In this document: one piece after another, positions 43,656 through 53,655 of the stretch | Numbering within the stretch: position 1 is the stretch's first letter | Layout of the letters: every line of letters begins with the position of its first letter | Assembly: GCF_018388425.1 (NCBI RefSeq) | Contig: NZ_CP074406.1 | Location: forward strand, 3,410,001-3,474,000 | Source of the DNA: Nocardioides faecalis | GTDB lineage: Bacteria > Actinomycetota > Actinomycetes > Propionibacteriales > Nocardioidaceae | DNA length: 64,000 nucleotides | Direction of reading: 5' to 3' | The notes under the pieces: generated by a model | Seen by the model: the letters and a program-made list of their open reading frames with translations, nothing else | Database searches by the model: none | What the model was told of the DNA's origin: nothing | Program-made: the position numbers and the translations under genes

Positions 43656-44954
43656 TCAGGACACGAAGCCGAACAGCGGGCTGTCCGGAGCCACCTTCTC
43701 CACCCGCAGCCGGGAGCACGCCATCCGCTCCAGCAGCGGTCCGAGGTCGTTCGGGTCCTGCATCTCGATGCCGACCAGCGCCGGCCCGGTCTCCCGGTTG
43801 TTGCGCTTGGTGTACTCGAACAGCGTGATGTCGTCGTCGGGCCCCAACACCTCGTCGAGGAACCGGCGCAGCGCACCGGGCTCCTGGGGGAACTCGACCA
43901 GGAAGTAGTGCTTGAGGCCCTCGTGGATCAGCGCCCGCTCGACGATGTCGGCGTAGCGGGAGACGTCGTTGTTGCCGCCGGAGACCACGACCACGACGTG
44001 ACCGCCCGCCGGCAGCGTGTCGACCACCTCGGGCAGCCGCAGCGCGGTGGCGGCGAGCGCACCGGCGGGCTCGGCGATGATGCCGTCGACCTGGTAGAGG
44101 TCGAGCATCTCCACACAGATCAGCCCTTCGGGCACCGACGCGGTGGACAGCTTCACGGCGTCGCGGGCGGCGGCCACGGCGGCGTAGGTCAGCTCGCCGA
44201 CGCGACGCACGGCGGCGCCGTCGACGAACGGGTCGACGTGGTCCAGCTCGACCGGTCCGCCGGCCTCGAGCGCCGCGGCCAGCGAGGTGGCGCCGGAGGG
44301 TTCCGCGGCGACGACCTGCACCCCGGGCAGCCGCTCGGCGAGGACGGTCAGCGACCCCGCGATCAGCCCGGCGCCGCCGACGGGCAGCACCAGGGCGTCG
44401 GGCTGCCAACCCAGCTCGCCGGCCTGGGCCAGCACCTCGGCGACGACGGTGCCCTGCCCGGCGATGATGCCGGGATGGTCGAAGGCGGGGATGGCGGTGG
44501 CGCCGGAGGCGGCGGCGAAGTCGGCGGCGGCGACCGCGGCGTCGTCGTACGCCTCCCCGGCGATGACGACCTCGACCTGCTCACCGCCGAGCGCGGCGAC
44601 CCGGTCGCGCTTCTGCCGGGGCGTGGTGCGGGGCAGGAAGATGGTGGCGTGCACGCCGGCCCGGGCGCAGGCGAACGCCACCCCCTGGGCGTGGTTGCCG
44701 GCGCTGGCGCAGGTCACGCCGCGGGCGCGCTGCTCCTCGCTCAGCCCGGCGAGCACCGTGTAGGCGCCGCGGGCCTTGTAGGAGCGCACCGGGGTGAGGT
44801 CCTCGCGCTTGAGCCAGACGTCGAGCCCGGTCAGCGCGGAGAGCCGGTGCGCGCGCTGCAGCGGGGTCGGCGCGATGACCGGTCCGAGCAGGCTCGCCGC
44901 GGCGTCGACGTCGGTGGCGGTGGGAAGCGTGGGCGTCTGGAGGAGGTCAGGCAC
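43656..44954 (-). CDS. ilvA: threonine dehydratase (biosynthetic, ACT-like domain)
   Basis: The 432-residue PLP enzyme makes 2-oxobutanoate for isoleucine synthesis. Lys60 in VRSYKARGAY binds PLP; SAGNHAQGVA and VVSGGNNDVSRY form the phosphate and glycine-rich loops. From about residue 345 one ACT-like domain follows (HYFLVEFPQEPGALRRFL), the site of isoleucine control in this family, as in the about 436-residue corynebacterial IlvA. GTG at 44954 lies 2 nt after the fba stop, so the two genes are probably co-transcribed. Confidence 0.94.
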   Translation of the reverse strand: MPDLLQTPTLPTATDVDAAASLLGPVIAPTPLQRAHRLSALTGLDVWLKREDLTPVRSYKARGAYTVLAGLSEEQRARGVTCASAGNHAQGVAFACARAGVHATIFLPRTTPRQKRDRVAALGGEQVEVVIAGEAYDDAAVAAADFAAASGATAIPAFDHPGIIAGQGTVVAEVLAQAGELGWQPDALVLPVGGAGLIAGSLTVLAERLPGVQVVAAEPSGATSLAAALEAGGPVELDHVDPFVDGAAVRRVGELTYAAVAAARDAVKLSTASVPEGLICVEMLDLYQVDGIIAEPAGALAATALRLPEVVDTLPAGGHVVVVVSGGNNDVSRYADIVERALIHEGLKHYFLVEFPQEPGALRRFLDEVLGPDDDITLFEYTKRNNRETGPALVGIEMQDPNDLGPLLERMACSRLRVEKVAPDSPLFGFVS

Positions 44955-44956
44955 GA

Positions 44957-45988
<1,032 letters not shown>

Positions 45989-46026
45989 GCTGTTGGCTCC
46001 TGCGCAGGGTCCGGGTTGGTGTTCCC

Positions 46027-46032
46027 AACCTA
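46027..46032 (-). promoter_or_regulatory. -10 element of fba-ilvA
   Basis: TAGGTT on the minus strand, giving a leader of about 32 nt with a Shine-Dalgarno; it overlaps one arm of a GGTTGG-TGTTC-CCAACC dyad. Confidence 0.45.
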
Positions 46033-46106
46033 CCGCGACAACCGATAGGCGGTGGCGCGCGTATCTGTCGGTGAGTGAGGATCGACCCGACGGAGGCGGA
46101 GGACAC

Positions 46107-47015
46107 GTGCGCGCCATCATCGATCGGCTCGACGCCGAGCTGGGGGCACCTCCCCCGGCCAGCTTCGACGTGGCCGCCACCGTCGCCGCCGGGCGCCGGT
46201 CCGTACGACGCCGCCGGCTCGCGGCCGGCTCAGCCGTGCTCGGCGTGGTGCTCCTCGCCGGGGGCGTGGCCTGGGGCGCCGGCCTGCCCGGCGTCGACCG
46301 GGCCGAGGCGCCGCTGGCCGGCCAGGGCGCGACCTACGTCCCGGTCACCGACCTGGGCGACCAGGTGCCGGTCGCCTACACGGACGGTGACGACGGTGAC
46401 GGGGACGGTGACGGGGATGGTGCGATCGCGCTGCAGGAGGGCTGGCGGGTCACCGAGCGGGTCGACGACCCGCTGGGCGACGCCGGGCTGCGCGGCACGC
46501 GGGACGCGGCGGCGGCCCCGGTGGCGGAATCGGTCGGTCTGGCGGTGCACCGCGGCGACCAGGAGCGCTGGGTGCTGCTCTTCCGCGAGCCCGACACCGA
46601 GGACGCCGACGGGTCGGCGTCCGGCTCGGGCGGGGCGGAGGTCGAGCTCGAGCCCGGCGCGACGTTCCCCGACCTGGCCACCTGGCTCGAGGTGCGGGTC
46701 GGCCTGCTCACCACCGGCACCTCCACGGAGCTGGTCACCGTCGACGAGCGGGACCGGGTCCGCGGCCGGCACGGCGTGCAGGTGCGGGACCAGGAGGTCC
46801 TGGCCGCCGGCGGCCCGACGTCGGCCACCCGGTTCGCCGCCCGCCTGGCGCTGGGCGCCGAGGAGCTGTGGGTGGTGGTCCAGCGCACTGGCACCGGCGC
46901 CGAGACCGCGCTGGCCGACGTCACAGCGGCCGACGACTGGGCCCCGGCCGAGGGCGCCACGGTGGCCGACTTCGCCGCCTGGCTCACCGGCCCCGAAGGC
47001 GAGGGGACCCGGTGA
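46107..47015 (+). CDS. single-pass membrane protein, possible anti-sigma partner
   Basis: The 302-residue protein has about 30 cytoplasmic residues with a basic RRRR stop-transfer, one transmembrane helix (LAAGSAVLGVVLLAGGVAWG), a Gly/Asp repeat (GDGDGDGDG) and an extracellular domain without Cys. GGAGG lies 6 nt upstream of the GTG. Its stop overlaps the sigma factor start as GTGA. Such membrane proteins accompany SigE-family sigma genes and may sense the envelope. No zinc anti-sigma HxxxCxxC motif is visible, so the anti-sigma role is inference. Confidence 0.7.
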   Translation: MRAIIDRLDAELGAPPPASFDVAATVAAGRRSVRRRRLAAGSAVLGVVLLAGGVAWGAGLPGVDRAEAPLAGQGATYVPVTDLGDQVPVAYTDGDDGDGDGDGDGAIALQEGWRVTERVDDPLGDAGLRGTRDAAAAPVAESVGLAVHRGDQERWVLLFREPDTEDADGSASGSGGAEVELEPGATFPDLATWLEVRVGLLTTGTSTELVTVDERDRVRGRHGVQVRDQEVLAAGGPTSATRFAARLALGAEELWVVVQRTGTGAETALADVTAADDWAPAEGATVADFAAWLTGPEGEGTR

Positions 47016-47506
47016 GGCGCACGGAGCGCGAGGCGGCGTACGTCGAGTTCGCCACCGCGCGACGCGACCGGCTGCGCCGCATCGCCTACGGCATGTGCGG
47101 GGACTGGCACCGCGCCGACGACCTGGTCCAGAACGCGTTGGTGAAGCTGTACGTCGCCTGGCCGCGGGTGCACCGCAGCGGCACCGAGGACGCCTACGTG
47201 CGCCGGGTGCTGTTCAACGCCGCGATCGACGACTCCCGGCGCGCGGTGCGCCGGGAGCGACCGACCGAGGTGCTGCCCGAGACCGCCGGCCGGGTCGGGG
47301 TCACCGTGGAGGACCGGGACTCGCTGGTGGCGGCCCTGCAGCAGCTGCCCGCCCAGCAGCGCGCGACGGTGCTGCTGCGGCACTGGCTGGGGCTCAGCGT
47401 CGCCGAGGTGGCGGCCGAGCTCGGGATCAGCGAGGGCACGGTGAAGAGCCACACCTCGCGTGGGCTGAGCGCGTTGCGGGGCGCGCTGAGCGTGGTGGAG
47501 CCGTAG
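47012..47506 (+). CDS. SigE-family RNA polymerase sigma factor (ECF-like)
   Basis: The 164-residue sigma factor has region 2 (RLRRIAYGMCGDWHRADDLVQNALVKLY) and region 4 (LPAQQRATVLLRHWLGLSVAEVAAELGISEGTVKSHTSRGL). It lacks regions 1 and 3, as in the short SigE family of actinobacteria. It starts with a GTG overlapping the upstream membrane protein gene, so the two should be made together. Target promoters cannot be inferred. Confidence 0.9.
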   Translation: MRRTEREAAYVEFATARRDRLRRIAYGMCGDWHRADDLVQNALVKLYVAWPRVHRSGTEDAYVRRVLFNAAIDDSRRAVRRERPTEVLPETAGRVGVTVEDRDSLVAALQQLPAQQRATVLLRHWLGLSVAEVAAELGISEGTVKSHTSRGLSALRGALSVVEP

Positions 47507-47540
47507 GCCCACCGAAGCCAGCCACAGCCCAGCCAGGACG

Positions 47541-48266
47541 TCAGCCGCGCCAGGCCTCGTCGCTGCCAAGGTCGGCGTGCTGGACGATCCAGGAGTGCAT
47601 CGCGATCGCCGCGGCGGCGGAGGCGTTGATGGAGCGGGTGGAGCCGAACTGGGCGATGGAGAAGGTGCCGTCGCAGGTCTCGCGGGCGGCCGCGGAGAGC
47701 CCCGGGCCCTCCTGGCCGAACAGGAAGCACACGCGGCGCGGCAGCGTCATCGTCTCCAGGTGCTCCGAGTCGGGCAGGTTGTCGATGCCCAGCAGTGGCA
47801 CCGCCGCGCCGCCGTCGCGACCACCGACGGCGAGGTACTCGTGCAGCTCGGCCACGCTCGGGTGGTGCCGCACGTGCTGGTAGCGGTCGGTGACCATCGC
47901 ACCGCGCCGGTTCCAGCGCCGGTTGCCCACGATGTGCACCTCGGCGGCCAGGAACGCGTTCGCCGAGCGCACGATGGTGCCGATGTTGAAGTCGTGCTGC
48001 CAGTTCTCGATCGCGACGTGGAAGCCGTGCCGGCGGGTGTCGAGGTCGGCGACGATCGCCTCCACCGACCAGTACCGGTAACGGTCCACCACGTTGCGGC
48101 GGTCGCCCTCGGCGAGCAGCTGCTCGTCGTACACCTCGGCGCCGGGGCCGCTCGGCCACGGGCCCGGCCAGGGCCCCACCCCCACCTGGGGGGCACCGTG
48201 CGGCATCGGGTCGTACGGCGCCCGCCGGTCGCCCTCGGCGCGGGTCTCGTCGGCCGGGTCGTTCAC
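47541..48266 (-). CDS. TrmH/SpoU-family RNA 2'-O-methyltransferase
   Basis: The 241-residue SPOUT methyltransferase has motif 1 FNIGTIVRSANAF, motif 2 CFLFGQEGPGLS and motif 3 GSTRSINASAAAAIAM, which form the knotted SAM site. The N-terminal about 60 residues are Pro/Gly-rich and not conserved. The substrate (tRNA or rRNA) is unknown. GTG at 48266 has TAGGGT 7 nt upstream. It is divergent from a DedA gene across 52 bp. Confidence 0.88.
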   Translation of the reverse strand: MNDPADETRAEGDRRAPYDPMPHGAPQVGVGPWPGPWPSGPGAEVYDEQLLAEGDRRNVVDRYRYWSVEAIVADLDTRRHGFHVAIENWQHDFNIGTIVRSANAFLAAEVHIVGNRRWNRRGAMVTDRYQHVRHHPSVAELHEYLAVGGRDGGAAVPLLGIDNLPDSEHLETMTLPRRVCFLFGQEGPGLSAAARETCDGTFSIAQFGSTRSINASAAAAIAMHSWIVQHADLGSDEAWRG

Positions 48267-48273
48267 GGAGGGA

Positions 48274-48279
48274 ACCCTA
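48274..48279 (-). promoter_or_regulatory. -10 element of the TrmH gene, leaderless
   Basis: TAGGGT on the minus strand, 7 nt from the GTG at 48266. Confidence 0.55.
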
Positions 48280-48306
48280 GTGGCCACCTCACCGATACCC
48301 GGCAGG

Positions 48307-48312
48307 TAGCGT
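48307..48312 (+). promoter_or_regulatory. -10 element of the DedA gene, leaderless
   Basis: TAGCGT is 6 nt before the GTG at 48319. Together with the TrmH promoter it makes a compact divergent pair. Confidence 0.55.
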
Positions 48313-48318
48313 GGGACC

Positions 48319-49101
48319 GTGGCCCTGTACGACGTCTCGACGATGCTTTCGGGCGCGGTTGGGCACCTGGCTCCGATGTTCCTCGGTATCGACTGGCTCG
48401 ACCCGGAGTGGCTGCTGGAGCGATTCGGTGCCGAGTTCTTGTGGATCAGCCTGCTGATCCTCTTCGTGGAGTGCGGGCTGTTCTTCCCGTTCCTGCCCGG
48501 TGACGCCCTGCTGTTCGCGTTCGGCATCTTCGTCGCCACCGAGCGACTCGATGTCTTCCCCGGCTCCCCGCTGCTGGAGCTGTTCCTGGGCATCGCGCTG
48601 CTCGTCGCCGCCGGGTTCGCCGGCAACGTGGCGGGCTATGAGATCGGCCGCAAGATCGGGCCGAGGATCTATGCCCGCGACGGCAGGCTGTTCAAGCAGA
48701 GATACATCGACGAGACCCAGGTCTTCTTCGACGTGCACGGCAACAAGGCGCTCGTGCTGGGCCGTTTCGTCGCTTTCGTGCGCACCTACATCACCGTCGT
48801 CGCCGGTGTCACCGGCATGGACCGGCGCCGCTTCTACACCTGGAGCGCGATCGGCGCGTTCCTGTGGGTCGCCTCGATCTCGATGCTCGGCTACTTCCTG
48901 GGCAAGCGGGTGCCCTGGCTGGGCGACAACATCGACTACGTGATCCTGGCGATCATCGGCTTCGGCGGGATCCTCATGGTCATCGAGGCCATCCGGCGGC
49001 GTCGTACCGACGCCCCCGAGGCCGAGGACCGCGACCACGACGGCCGCCCGGACCGCGACATCGCCGGCTTCCCGGTCAAGCCCCGCCCGCACGAGGACTG
49101 A
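48319..49101 (+). CDS. DedA family membrane protein
   Basis: The 260-residue protein has the DedA/SNARE-associated fold: an early ECGLFFPFLPGDALLF re-entrant helix, YEIGRKIGPRIY, and the conserved GRFVAFVRTYITVVAGVTGM with the functional Arg. About five to six helices are seen. DedA proteins take part in lipid-carrier transport and membrane homeostasis. The charged C-terminal tail (DRDHDGRPDRD) is unusual but likely cytoplasmic. The 3' end converges on a second DedA gene. Confidence 0.9.
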   Translation: MALYDVSTMLSGAVGHLAPMFLGIDWLDPEWLLERFGAEFLWISLLILFVECGLFFPFLPGDALLFAFGIFVATERLDVFPGSPLLELFLGIALLVAAGFAGNVAGYEIGRKIGPRIYARDGRLFKQRYIDETQVFFDVHGNKALVLGRFVAFVRTYITVVAGVTGMDRRRFYTWSAIGAFLWVASISMLGYFLGKRVPWLGDNIDYVILAIIGFGGILMVIEAIRRRRTDAPEAEDRDHDGRPDRDIAGFPVKPRPHED

Positions 49102-49143
49102 GCGGGGGCCCGCCGGCGCGCGTCAGCCACCGGCAGGCGCGGG

Positions 49144-49854
49144 TCAGGCCCCGCCGCCTCCGCCGCCCTCGCGCCGGGTGCGGACCATCGAACGCACCCG
49201 CAGCACCAGCCACCAGCACACGGCGGCGACCACGGCGACGATGACGAGCTTCTGGAACGTGCCGGCGTAGTCCTCGACCCGGTGCCACTGCTCGCCGAGC
49301 TGGTAGCCGGCGAGCACGAAGACGGTGTTCCAGATCGCGCTGCCGGCGGTGGTCAGCAGCAGGAAGATCGAGAACGGCATCCGCTCCACGCCGGCGGGCA
49401 GGGAGATCAGGCTGCGGAAGATCGGGATCATCCGGCCGAAGAAGACCGTCTTCTTGCCGTGCCGGGCGAACCAGATCTCGGTGCGCTCCAGGTCGCTGGT
49501 CTTGGTCAGCGGCAACCGGTCCCAGACCCAGTAGACGCGGTCGCGGCCGATCAGCACGCCGATCCAGTAGAGCGCGACGGCACCGACCACCGAGCCGGCG
49601 GTGGTCCACAGCAGGGCCTCGATCAGGGAGAACTCGCCGCGGCTCGCGGTGAACCCGGCCAGCGGCAGGATGATCTCGCTGGGCAGCGGGGGGAACAGGT
49701 TCTCCAGGGCGATGGCGAGACCGGCCCCGGCCGGGCCGAGCTTCTCCATCAGGTCGACGGCCCAGCCGGCGATCCCGGTGAGGTCCTCGCCGCCCTCGCC
49801 CGTGCCGTTCGCGGCGGAGGCGAGGGACGCGAGCGCTGCTGCAGCGTCGCTCAC
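49144..49854 (-). CDS. DedA family membrane protein (second copy)
   Basis: The 236-residue protein belongs to another DedA branch: ALENLFPPLPSEIILPLAGF, then a cytoplasmic loop ERTEIWFARHGKKTVFFGRMIP and SLISLPAGVERM. About five helices are seen. The tail is Gly-rich. It starts with GTG overlapping the pyrE stop as GTGA, so it is co-expressed with pyrE. It converges on the other DedA gene, 42 nt apart, with little sequence likeness between them. Confidence 0.88.
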   Translation of the reverse strand: MSDAAAALASLASAANGTGEGGEDLTGIAGWAVDLMEKLGPAGAGLAIALENLFPPLPSEIILPLAGFTASRGEFSLIEALLWTTAGSVVGAVALYWIGVLIGRDRVYWVWDRLPLTKTSDLERTEIWFARHGKKTVFFGRMIPIFRSLISLPAGVERMPFSIFLLLTTAGSAIWNTVFVLAGYQLGEQWHRVEDYAGTFQKLVIVAVVAAVCWWLVLRVRSMVRTRREGGGGGGA

Positions 49855-50390
49855 GCGGTAGCCCGGGCCGCGTCGAGCTCGGCCTTGGTCAGCACCGCGC
49901 GCACCTGCAGGCCGACGTCGGCCAGCGGGTTCTCCTCGCCGGGGCTGCGGTCGATCGCGCAGATCACGGTCTCCACGACGGCGCCGCCGGCGCGCAGCGC
50001 GCTCGTGGCGTCGCGCACCGCACCACCGGTGGTGATCACGTCCTCGATCAGCACGACCTTCTTGCCGGCGAAGGCGGGCCCCTCGGCGAGCTTGGCGGTG
50101 CCGTACTCCTTGGCCTTCTTGCGCACGAACACCACCGGGATGCCGACCAGCTGGCTGACGGCGGTGGCGATCGGGATGCCGCCCATCTCCAGGGCGCCGA
50201 GCAGGTCGACCTCGGCGGGCAGCAGCTGCGCGACCTCGCGGGCGACCCGGGCGAGCAGCTGCGGGTCGGCCTCGAACAGGTACTTGTCGAAGTACTCGTT
50301 GCTCACCTGGCCCGAGCGCAGCGTGAACTCCCCCGTCAGGCGGCAGGTGGCGTCGATGTCGGCGGCGAGGTCGGTGTCCGTGGTCGTCAC
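49851..50390 (-). CDS. pyrE: orotate phosphoribosyltransferase
   Basis: The 179-residue enzyme makes OMP from orotate and PRPP. The PRPP loop VVLIEDVITTGGA (112-124) and the FVRKKAKEYGT segment with catalytic Lys are typical. GTG at 50390 is preferred over a longer start at 50411 because TAACCT lies 7 nt before it. A DedA gene follows with a 4-nt overlap. Confidence 0.94.
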   Translation of the reverse strand: MTTTDTDLAADIDATCRLTGEFTLRSGQVSNEYFDKYLFEADPQLLARVAREVAQLLPAEVDLLGALEMGGIPIATAVSQLVGIPVVFVRKKAKEYGTAKLAEGPAFAGKKVVLIEDVITTGGAVRDATSALRAGGAVVETVICAIDRSPGEENPLADVGLQVRAVLTKAELDAARATA

Positions 50391-50397
50391 GTGCCTC

Positions 50398-50403
50398 AGG
50401 TTA
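50398..50403 (-). promoter_or_regulatory. -10 element of pyrE, leaderless
   Basis: TAACCT on the minus strand, 7 nt from the pyrE GTG. Confidence 0.5.
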
Positions 50404-50438
50404 GTGGGCACGGGTGGGGCGCCCGGGACGCACCCGCC

Positions 50439-51902
50439 TCACCCGGCGGGCGCCGGGCGGACGGCGACCAGCCCCGTCACGGTGCCCTGCAGCAGGGTGC
50501 CGTCGGGCAGGAACGTGCCCACCATCTGCAGCGTGTCCGCGGTGGGGCCGCGCCCGATCGTGGTGCGGCTGAGCACCCTGCCGCGGGCGGGGTCGATGCG
50601 CACCAGGTCCCACCGGCTGCCCTGCGCGAGGCGCTCCACGGTGTAGATCACGTTCTCGGCGACCGAGAGCTTCGGCACCGCCGCGGAGGCGACCGTGTTG
50701 GTCCAGCGCACCCGGCAGGTCTTCTTCCGACCCTTGCCGGACAGCGTGAGGCGCTGCATGCCGCCGACGAAGTCGGCCTTCGCGGGCACGGCCTCCCCGG
50801 CCCCGTCGGGCGTGGCCGGGTAGGGGTAGCCGTAGGTGCTGGCGACGTAGACCTGGTTGCGCAGCGCGATCGCGGAGTTCTCGGTGCCGCTGTTCGCCCG
50901 GCCGAGGATGGGCGTCTTGCAGACCGTCCTGCCGCTCGCGGCGCGGTAGACGACCAGGTGCTCGCGGGGCCGGGCGTTGTCGGTGATCGCGACGTACTCC
51001 CGCCCGGTGCGCGGACCGAAGAAGGTGGGCGTGGCTCCCGAGCCGTGGCTGAGCTGGCCCGGCTTGCGGGCGGGGCCGCGGTCATAGGCGCGCCGCCAGA
51101 CCTGCTTGACCGCACCCGGGCGGCCGGCCCGGTTCCGGTTCGCCTTGACCAGGTACGTCGCGTGGTCGGTGACCACGGCCATCCCGGCCGGGGAGGTGGA
51201 GATCGAGTTGGCGACCTGCTCACCGCGCCCGAGGACGCGCAGCGCGACCTTGCGGGTGCGGGGGTCGGCGTACCCGGCGCGGCCCTGCGCGGTGGCGAAC
51301 CAGACCAGGCCGTTGTAGCCGGGCGCCACAGTCGTGACGGCGTCGCAGTCGGCGGCACCGCAGGCGCGGGTGAAGGCCGGCTTGAGGTCGATGGCCGCGG
51401 CCTCGGTGATCGTCATGGTGCGGCCGGTGCTTCCGGCACGCCGGTGCTCGAGGAACAGCACCCGGCCGCTTCCGTCCACGGTGACCAGCCGGTCGCGGTG
51501 GTCGAGGTAGGCGTAGACCCCGCCGAGCAGGCTGCCGGCCGTGAGGTGCTTGCGGGCGACGGTGCGCAGCGTGGTGGGGTCGATGATGTTCAGGGTGGGC
51601 GCTCGGTCGAGGTACTCGGTGCACAGCGCCTGGATGTAGCCGTCCTTGCCGGCCAGGATCGTCGGGCACACCGAGAGCAGGGTGCGGGTGGTGGCCCGGG
51701 CGCCGGGGCCGGGGCCGCGGTAGCGCGTGGTGTCGGAGGACGCCGGGTCGCCGTGCATCGTCGAGGAGCCCACCGGGCCGGCGTACGGGTTGACCGGCGG
51801 CAGGCCGGGTCGTGGCTTCGCCTGGGCGGGCGGCGGGACCAGGACCGCGGCGAGGAGGGTGGCCAGAAGCGTGGACAGGACGAGAGCACGGGAGCCGAAC
51901 AC
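50439..51902 (-). CDS. secreted beta-propeller-like protein
   Basis: No named family was recognised. The 487-residue precursor has a Sec signal peptide (ALVLSTLLATLLAAVLVPPPAQA) and then repeated strand pairs of about 45 residues. Examples are GYIQALCTEYL, GYNGLVWFATAQGRAG, NQVYVASTYGYPYP and NVIYTVERL, which suggest a quinoprotein/SMP-30-like propeller. Cys pairs in CGAADC and elsewhere may form disulfides. GTG at 51902 was chosen; TTG at 51908 is an alternative. The promoter region (51903-51940) is the most AT-rich stretch seen in the window and is shared with the divergent aminotransferase. Confidence 0.7.
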   Translation of the reverse strand: MFGSRALVLSTLLATLLAAVLVPPPAQAKPRPGLPPVNPYAGPVGSSTMHGDPASSDTTRYRGPGPGARATTRTLLSVCPTILAGKDGYIQALCTEYLDRAPTLNIIDPTTLRTVARKHLTAGSLLGGVYAYLDHRDRLVTVDGSGRVLFLEHRRAGSTGRTMTITEAAAIDLKPAFTRACGAADCDAVTTVAPGYNGLVWFATAQGRAGYADPRTRKVALRVLGRGEQVANSISTSPAGMAVVTDHATYLVKANRNRAGRPGAVKQVWRRAYDRGPARKPGQLSHGSGATPTFFGPRTGREYVAITDNARPREHLVVYRAASGRTVCKTPILGRANSGTENSAIALRNQVYVASTYGYPYPATPDGAGEAVPAKADFVGGMQRLTLSGKGRKKTCRVRWTNTVASAAVPKLSVAENVIYTVERLAQGSRWDLVRIDPARGRVLSRTTIGRGPTADTLQMVGTFLPDGTLLQGTVTGLVAVRPAPAG

Positions 51903-51972
51903 AACCAATATTGTTGACTAACATGACTATGTGATCGCATCGCGTCCGCCCAGCGGACGCCCGAGCGCGACC

Positions 51973-51978
51973 TAGGCT
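51973..51978 (+). promoter_or_regulatory. -10 element of the aminotransferase gene, leaderless
   Basis: TAGGCT lies 7 nt before the ATG at 51986. Confidence 0.6.
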
Positions 51979-51985
51979 GAGCCGC

Positions 51986-53164
51986 ATGCGCACGCCTGCC
52001 GCCGCACGCCGGGTCGCCGGGACGGGCGAGACGATCTTCGCGGAGATGTCTGCCCTGGCCGCCCGCACCGGGGCGGTCAACCTCGGCCAGGGCTTCCCCG
52101 ACACCGACGGGCCGCCGGCCCTGCTGCGTGCCGCCGCGGACGCCGTGCTGGGTGGCGCCAACCAGTACGCCCCGGGCATCGGGGTGCCCGCCCTGCGCCG
52201 GGCGATCGCGGCGCACCAGCAGCGCCACTACGGCATCGGGCTCGACCCCGACACCGAGGCGGCGGTCACCACCGGCTGCACCGAGGCCATCGCCGGCGCC
52301 ATGCTCGGCCTGGTCGACCCCGGGGACGAGGTGGTGGTGCTCGAGCCGTACTACGACTCCTACCCCGCGATGATCGACTTCGCCGGCGGCGTACGCCGCC
52401 CGGTGACCCTGCGCGCCCCCGACTTCCGGCTCGACCCCGCCGAGCTGGAGGCCGCCGTCGGTCCGCGCACCAAGCTGATCCTGCTGAACACCCCGCACAA
52501 CCCCACCGGCCGGGTGCTCGACGCCGAGGAGCTGGCCGCGGTGGCGCGGGTGGCGACCGAGCACGACCTGGTCGTGGTCACCGACGAGGTCTACGAGCAC
52601 CTCACCTTCGACGGCCACCGGCACGTGCCGATCGCGACGCTGCCCGGGATGGCCGAGCGCACGCTGACCCTCTCCAGTGCCGGCAAGTCGTGGTCGGTAA
52701 CCGGCTGGAAGATCGGCTGGGCCACCGGCCCGGCACACCTCGTCGCCGCCCTCACCGGCGCCAAGCAGTGGCTCAGCTACACCTCCGGCGCGCCGCTGCA
52801 GCCGGCCGTCGCTGCGATCCTGGACTCCGGCGACGACTTCCCCGTCCGGCTGCGTGCGGAGCTGCAGCAGCGGCGCGACGAGCTGGTCGCCGGGCTGCGC
52901 GCGGCCGGGCTGACGACGTACTGCCCGCAGGGCACCTACTTCGCCACCACCGACGTGGCCGACCTCGGTTGGGCCAGCGGGCTGGACTTCTGCCGGGCCC
53001 TGCCCGAGCGGGCCGGGGTGGTCGCGATCCCGACCGAGGTCTTCTACGACGCCCCCGACGCCCCGGGCGCGGGCCGCCACCTCGTCCGCTGGGCGTTCTG
53101 CAAGCGTCCCGAGGTCGTCGCCGAGGCCGTACGACGCCTCACCGCCGCCGACCTGCGGGCCTGA
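51986..53164 (+). CDS. class I/II PLP-dependent aminotransferase (DapC/kynurenine aminotransferase-like)
   Basis: The 392-residue fold-type I aminotransferase opens with GAVNLGQGFPDTDGP, typical of the kynurenine/glutamine transaminase K and succinyl-DAP aminotransferase group. The PLP Lys234 lies in SSAGKSWSVTGWKIGW, with NTPHNPTGRV and the TDEVYEHL Asp/Tyr pair. In mycobacteria the nearest relatives are annotated DapC, and that assignment is only tentative here. No signal peptide is visible. No lysine-pathway genes are adjacent. Confidence 0.87.
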   Translation: MRTPAAARRVAGTGETIFAEMSALAARTGAVNLGQGFPDTDGPPALLRAAADAVLGGANQYAPGIGVPALRRAIAAHQQRHYGIGLDPDTEAAVTTGCTEAIAGAMLGLVDPGDEVVVLEPYYDSYPAMIDFAGGVRRPVTLRAPDFRLDPAELEAAVGPRTKLILLNTPHNPTGRVLDAEELAAVARVATEHDLVVVTDEVYEHLTFDGHRHVPIATLPGMAERTLTLSSAGKSWSVTGWKIGWATGPAHLVAALTGAKQWLSYTSGAPLQPAVAAILDSGDDFPVRLRAELQQRRDELVAGLRAAGLTTYCPQGTYFATTDVADLGWASGLDFCRALPERAGVVAIPTEVFYDAPDAPGAGRHLVRWAFCKRPEVVAEAVRRLTAADLRA

Positions 53165-53423
53165 GCGTCGGACAGAGCGGCGCCCGGAGGGCTGCGGGCA
53201 GGCTCCGAACGTGTTCGGATTCGTTCGGGGTCGCGCTCGAGGCGACCGGCGCGCCCGGATCAGCCGGCACACGTCGGACGGGTCGCGTTCAATGTCGTCC
53301 GGGGGATCAGCGAGGCGGGTCTCGGGATCGCGGATGTGGGGTCCGTGCCGGGGACCCGTCTCGCGCCCCACCGAGCCCACCGCCGGACCGGGTGCTGGGC
53401 GCTGGGTGCCGACCGGAGGACCG

Positions 53424-53633
53424 ATGAACGACCCGTCATCCCCGTCACCACGGCCCGCAGGCTGGTACATCGACCCCGCGGCGAGCAGGACCCACCACCG
53501 CTACTGGGACGGCAGCCGCTGGACCGATCAGTTCCGGTCGCGGCCGCCGGATGCCGCCGTGGCTGATGCGGGCCGCTTTCCTGCGCCCCGGCCCCGGCAC
53601 CGGCGCCGATGGGCCTGGTGGCGGCGACGGTGA
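53424..53633 (+). CDS. small DUF2510 protein
   Basis: The 69-residue protein consists almost entirely of one DUF2510 motif, PAGWYIDPAASRTHHRYWDG and then SRWTDQF. A Pro/Arg-rich tail ends WAWWRRR. In larger actinobacterial proteins this motif precedes membrane domains; here it stands alone, so the gene may be truncated or the tail may contact the membrane. GGAGGA 5 nt upstream fixes the ATG. Confidence 0.7.
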   Translation: MNDPSSPSPRPAGWYIDPAASRTHHRYWDGSRWTDQFRSRPPDAAVADAGRFPAPRPRHRRRWAWWRRR

Positions 53634-53655
53634 GCGTCCGCGGCCCGGTGGCGCC

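Noticed and set aside
53205..53218. CCGAACGTGTTCGG as an SOS box or a second KstR site
   Set aside because: The spacing between CGAAC and GTTCG is 2 instead of the 4 of LexA boxes; for KstR both end bases differ, and no suitable gene starts close by.
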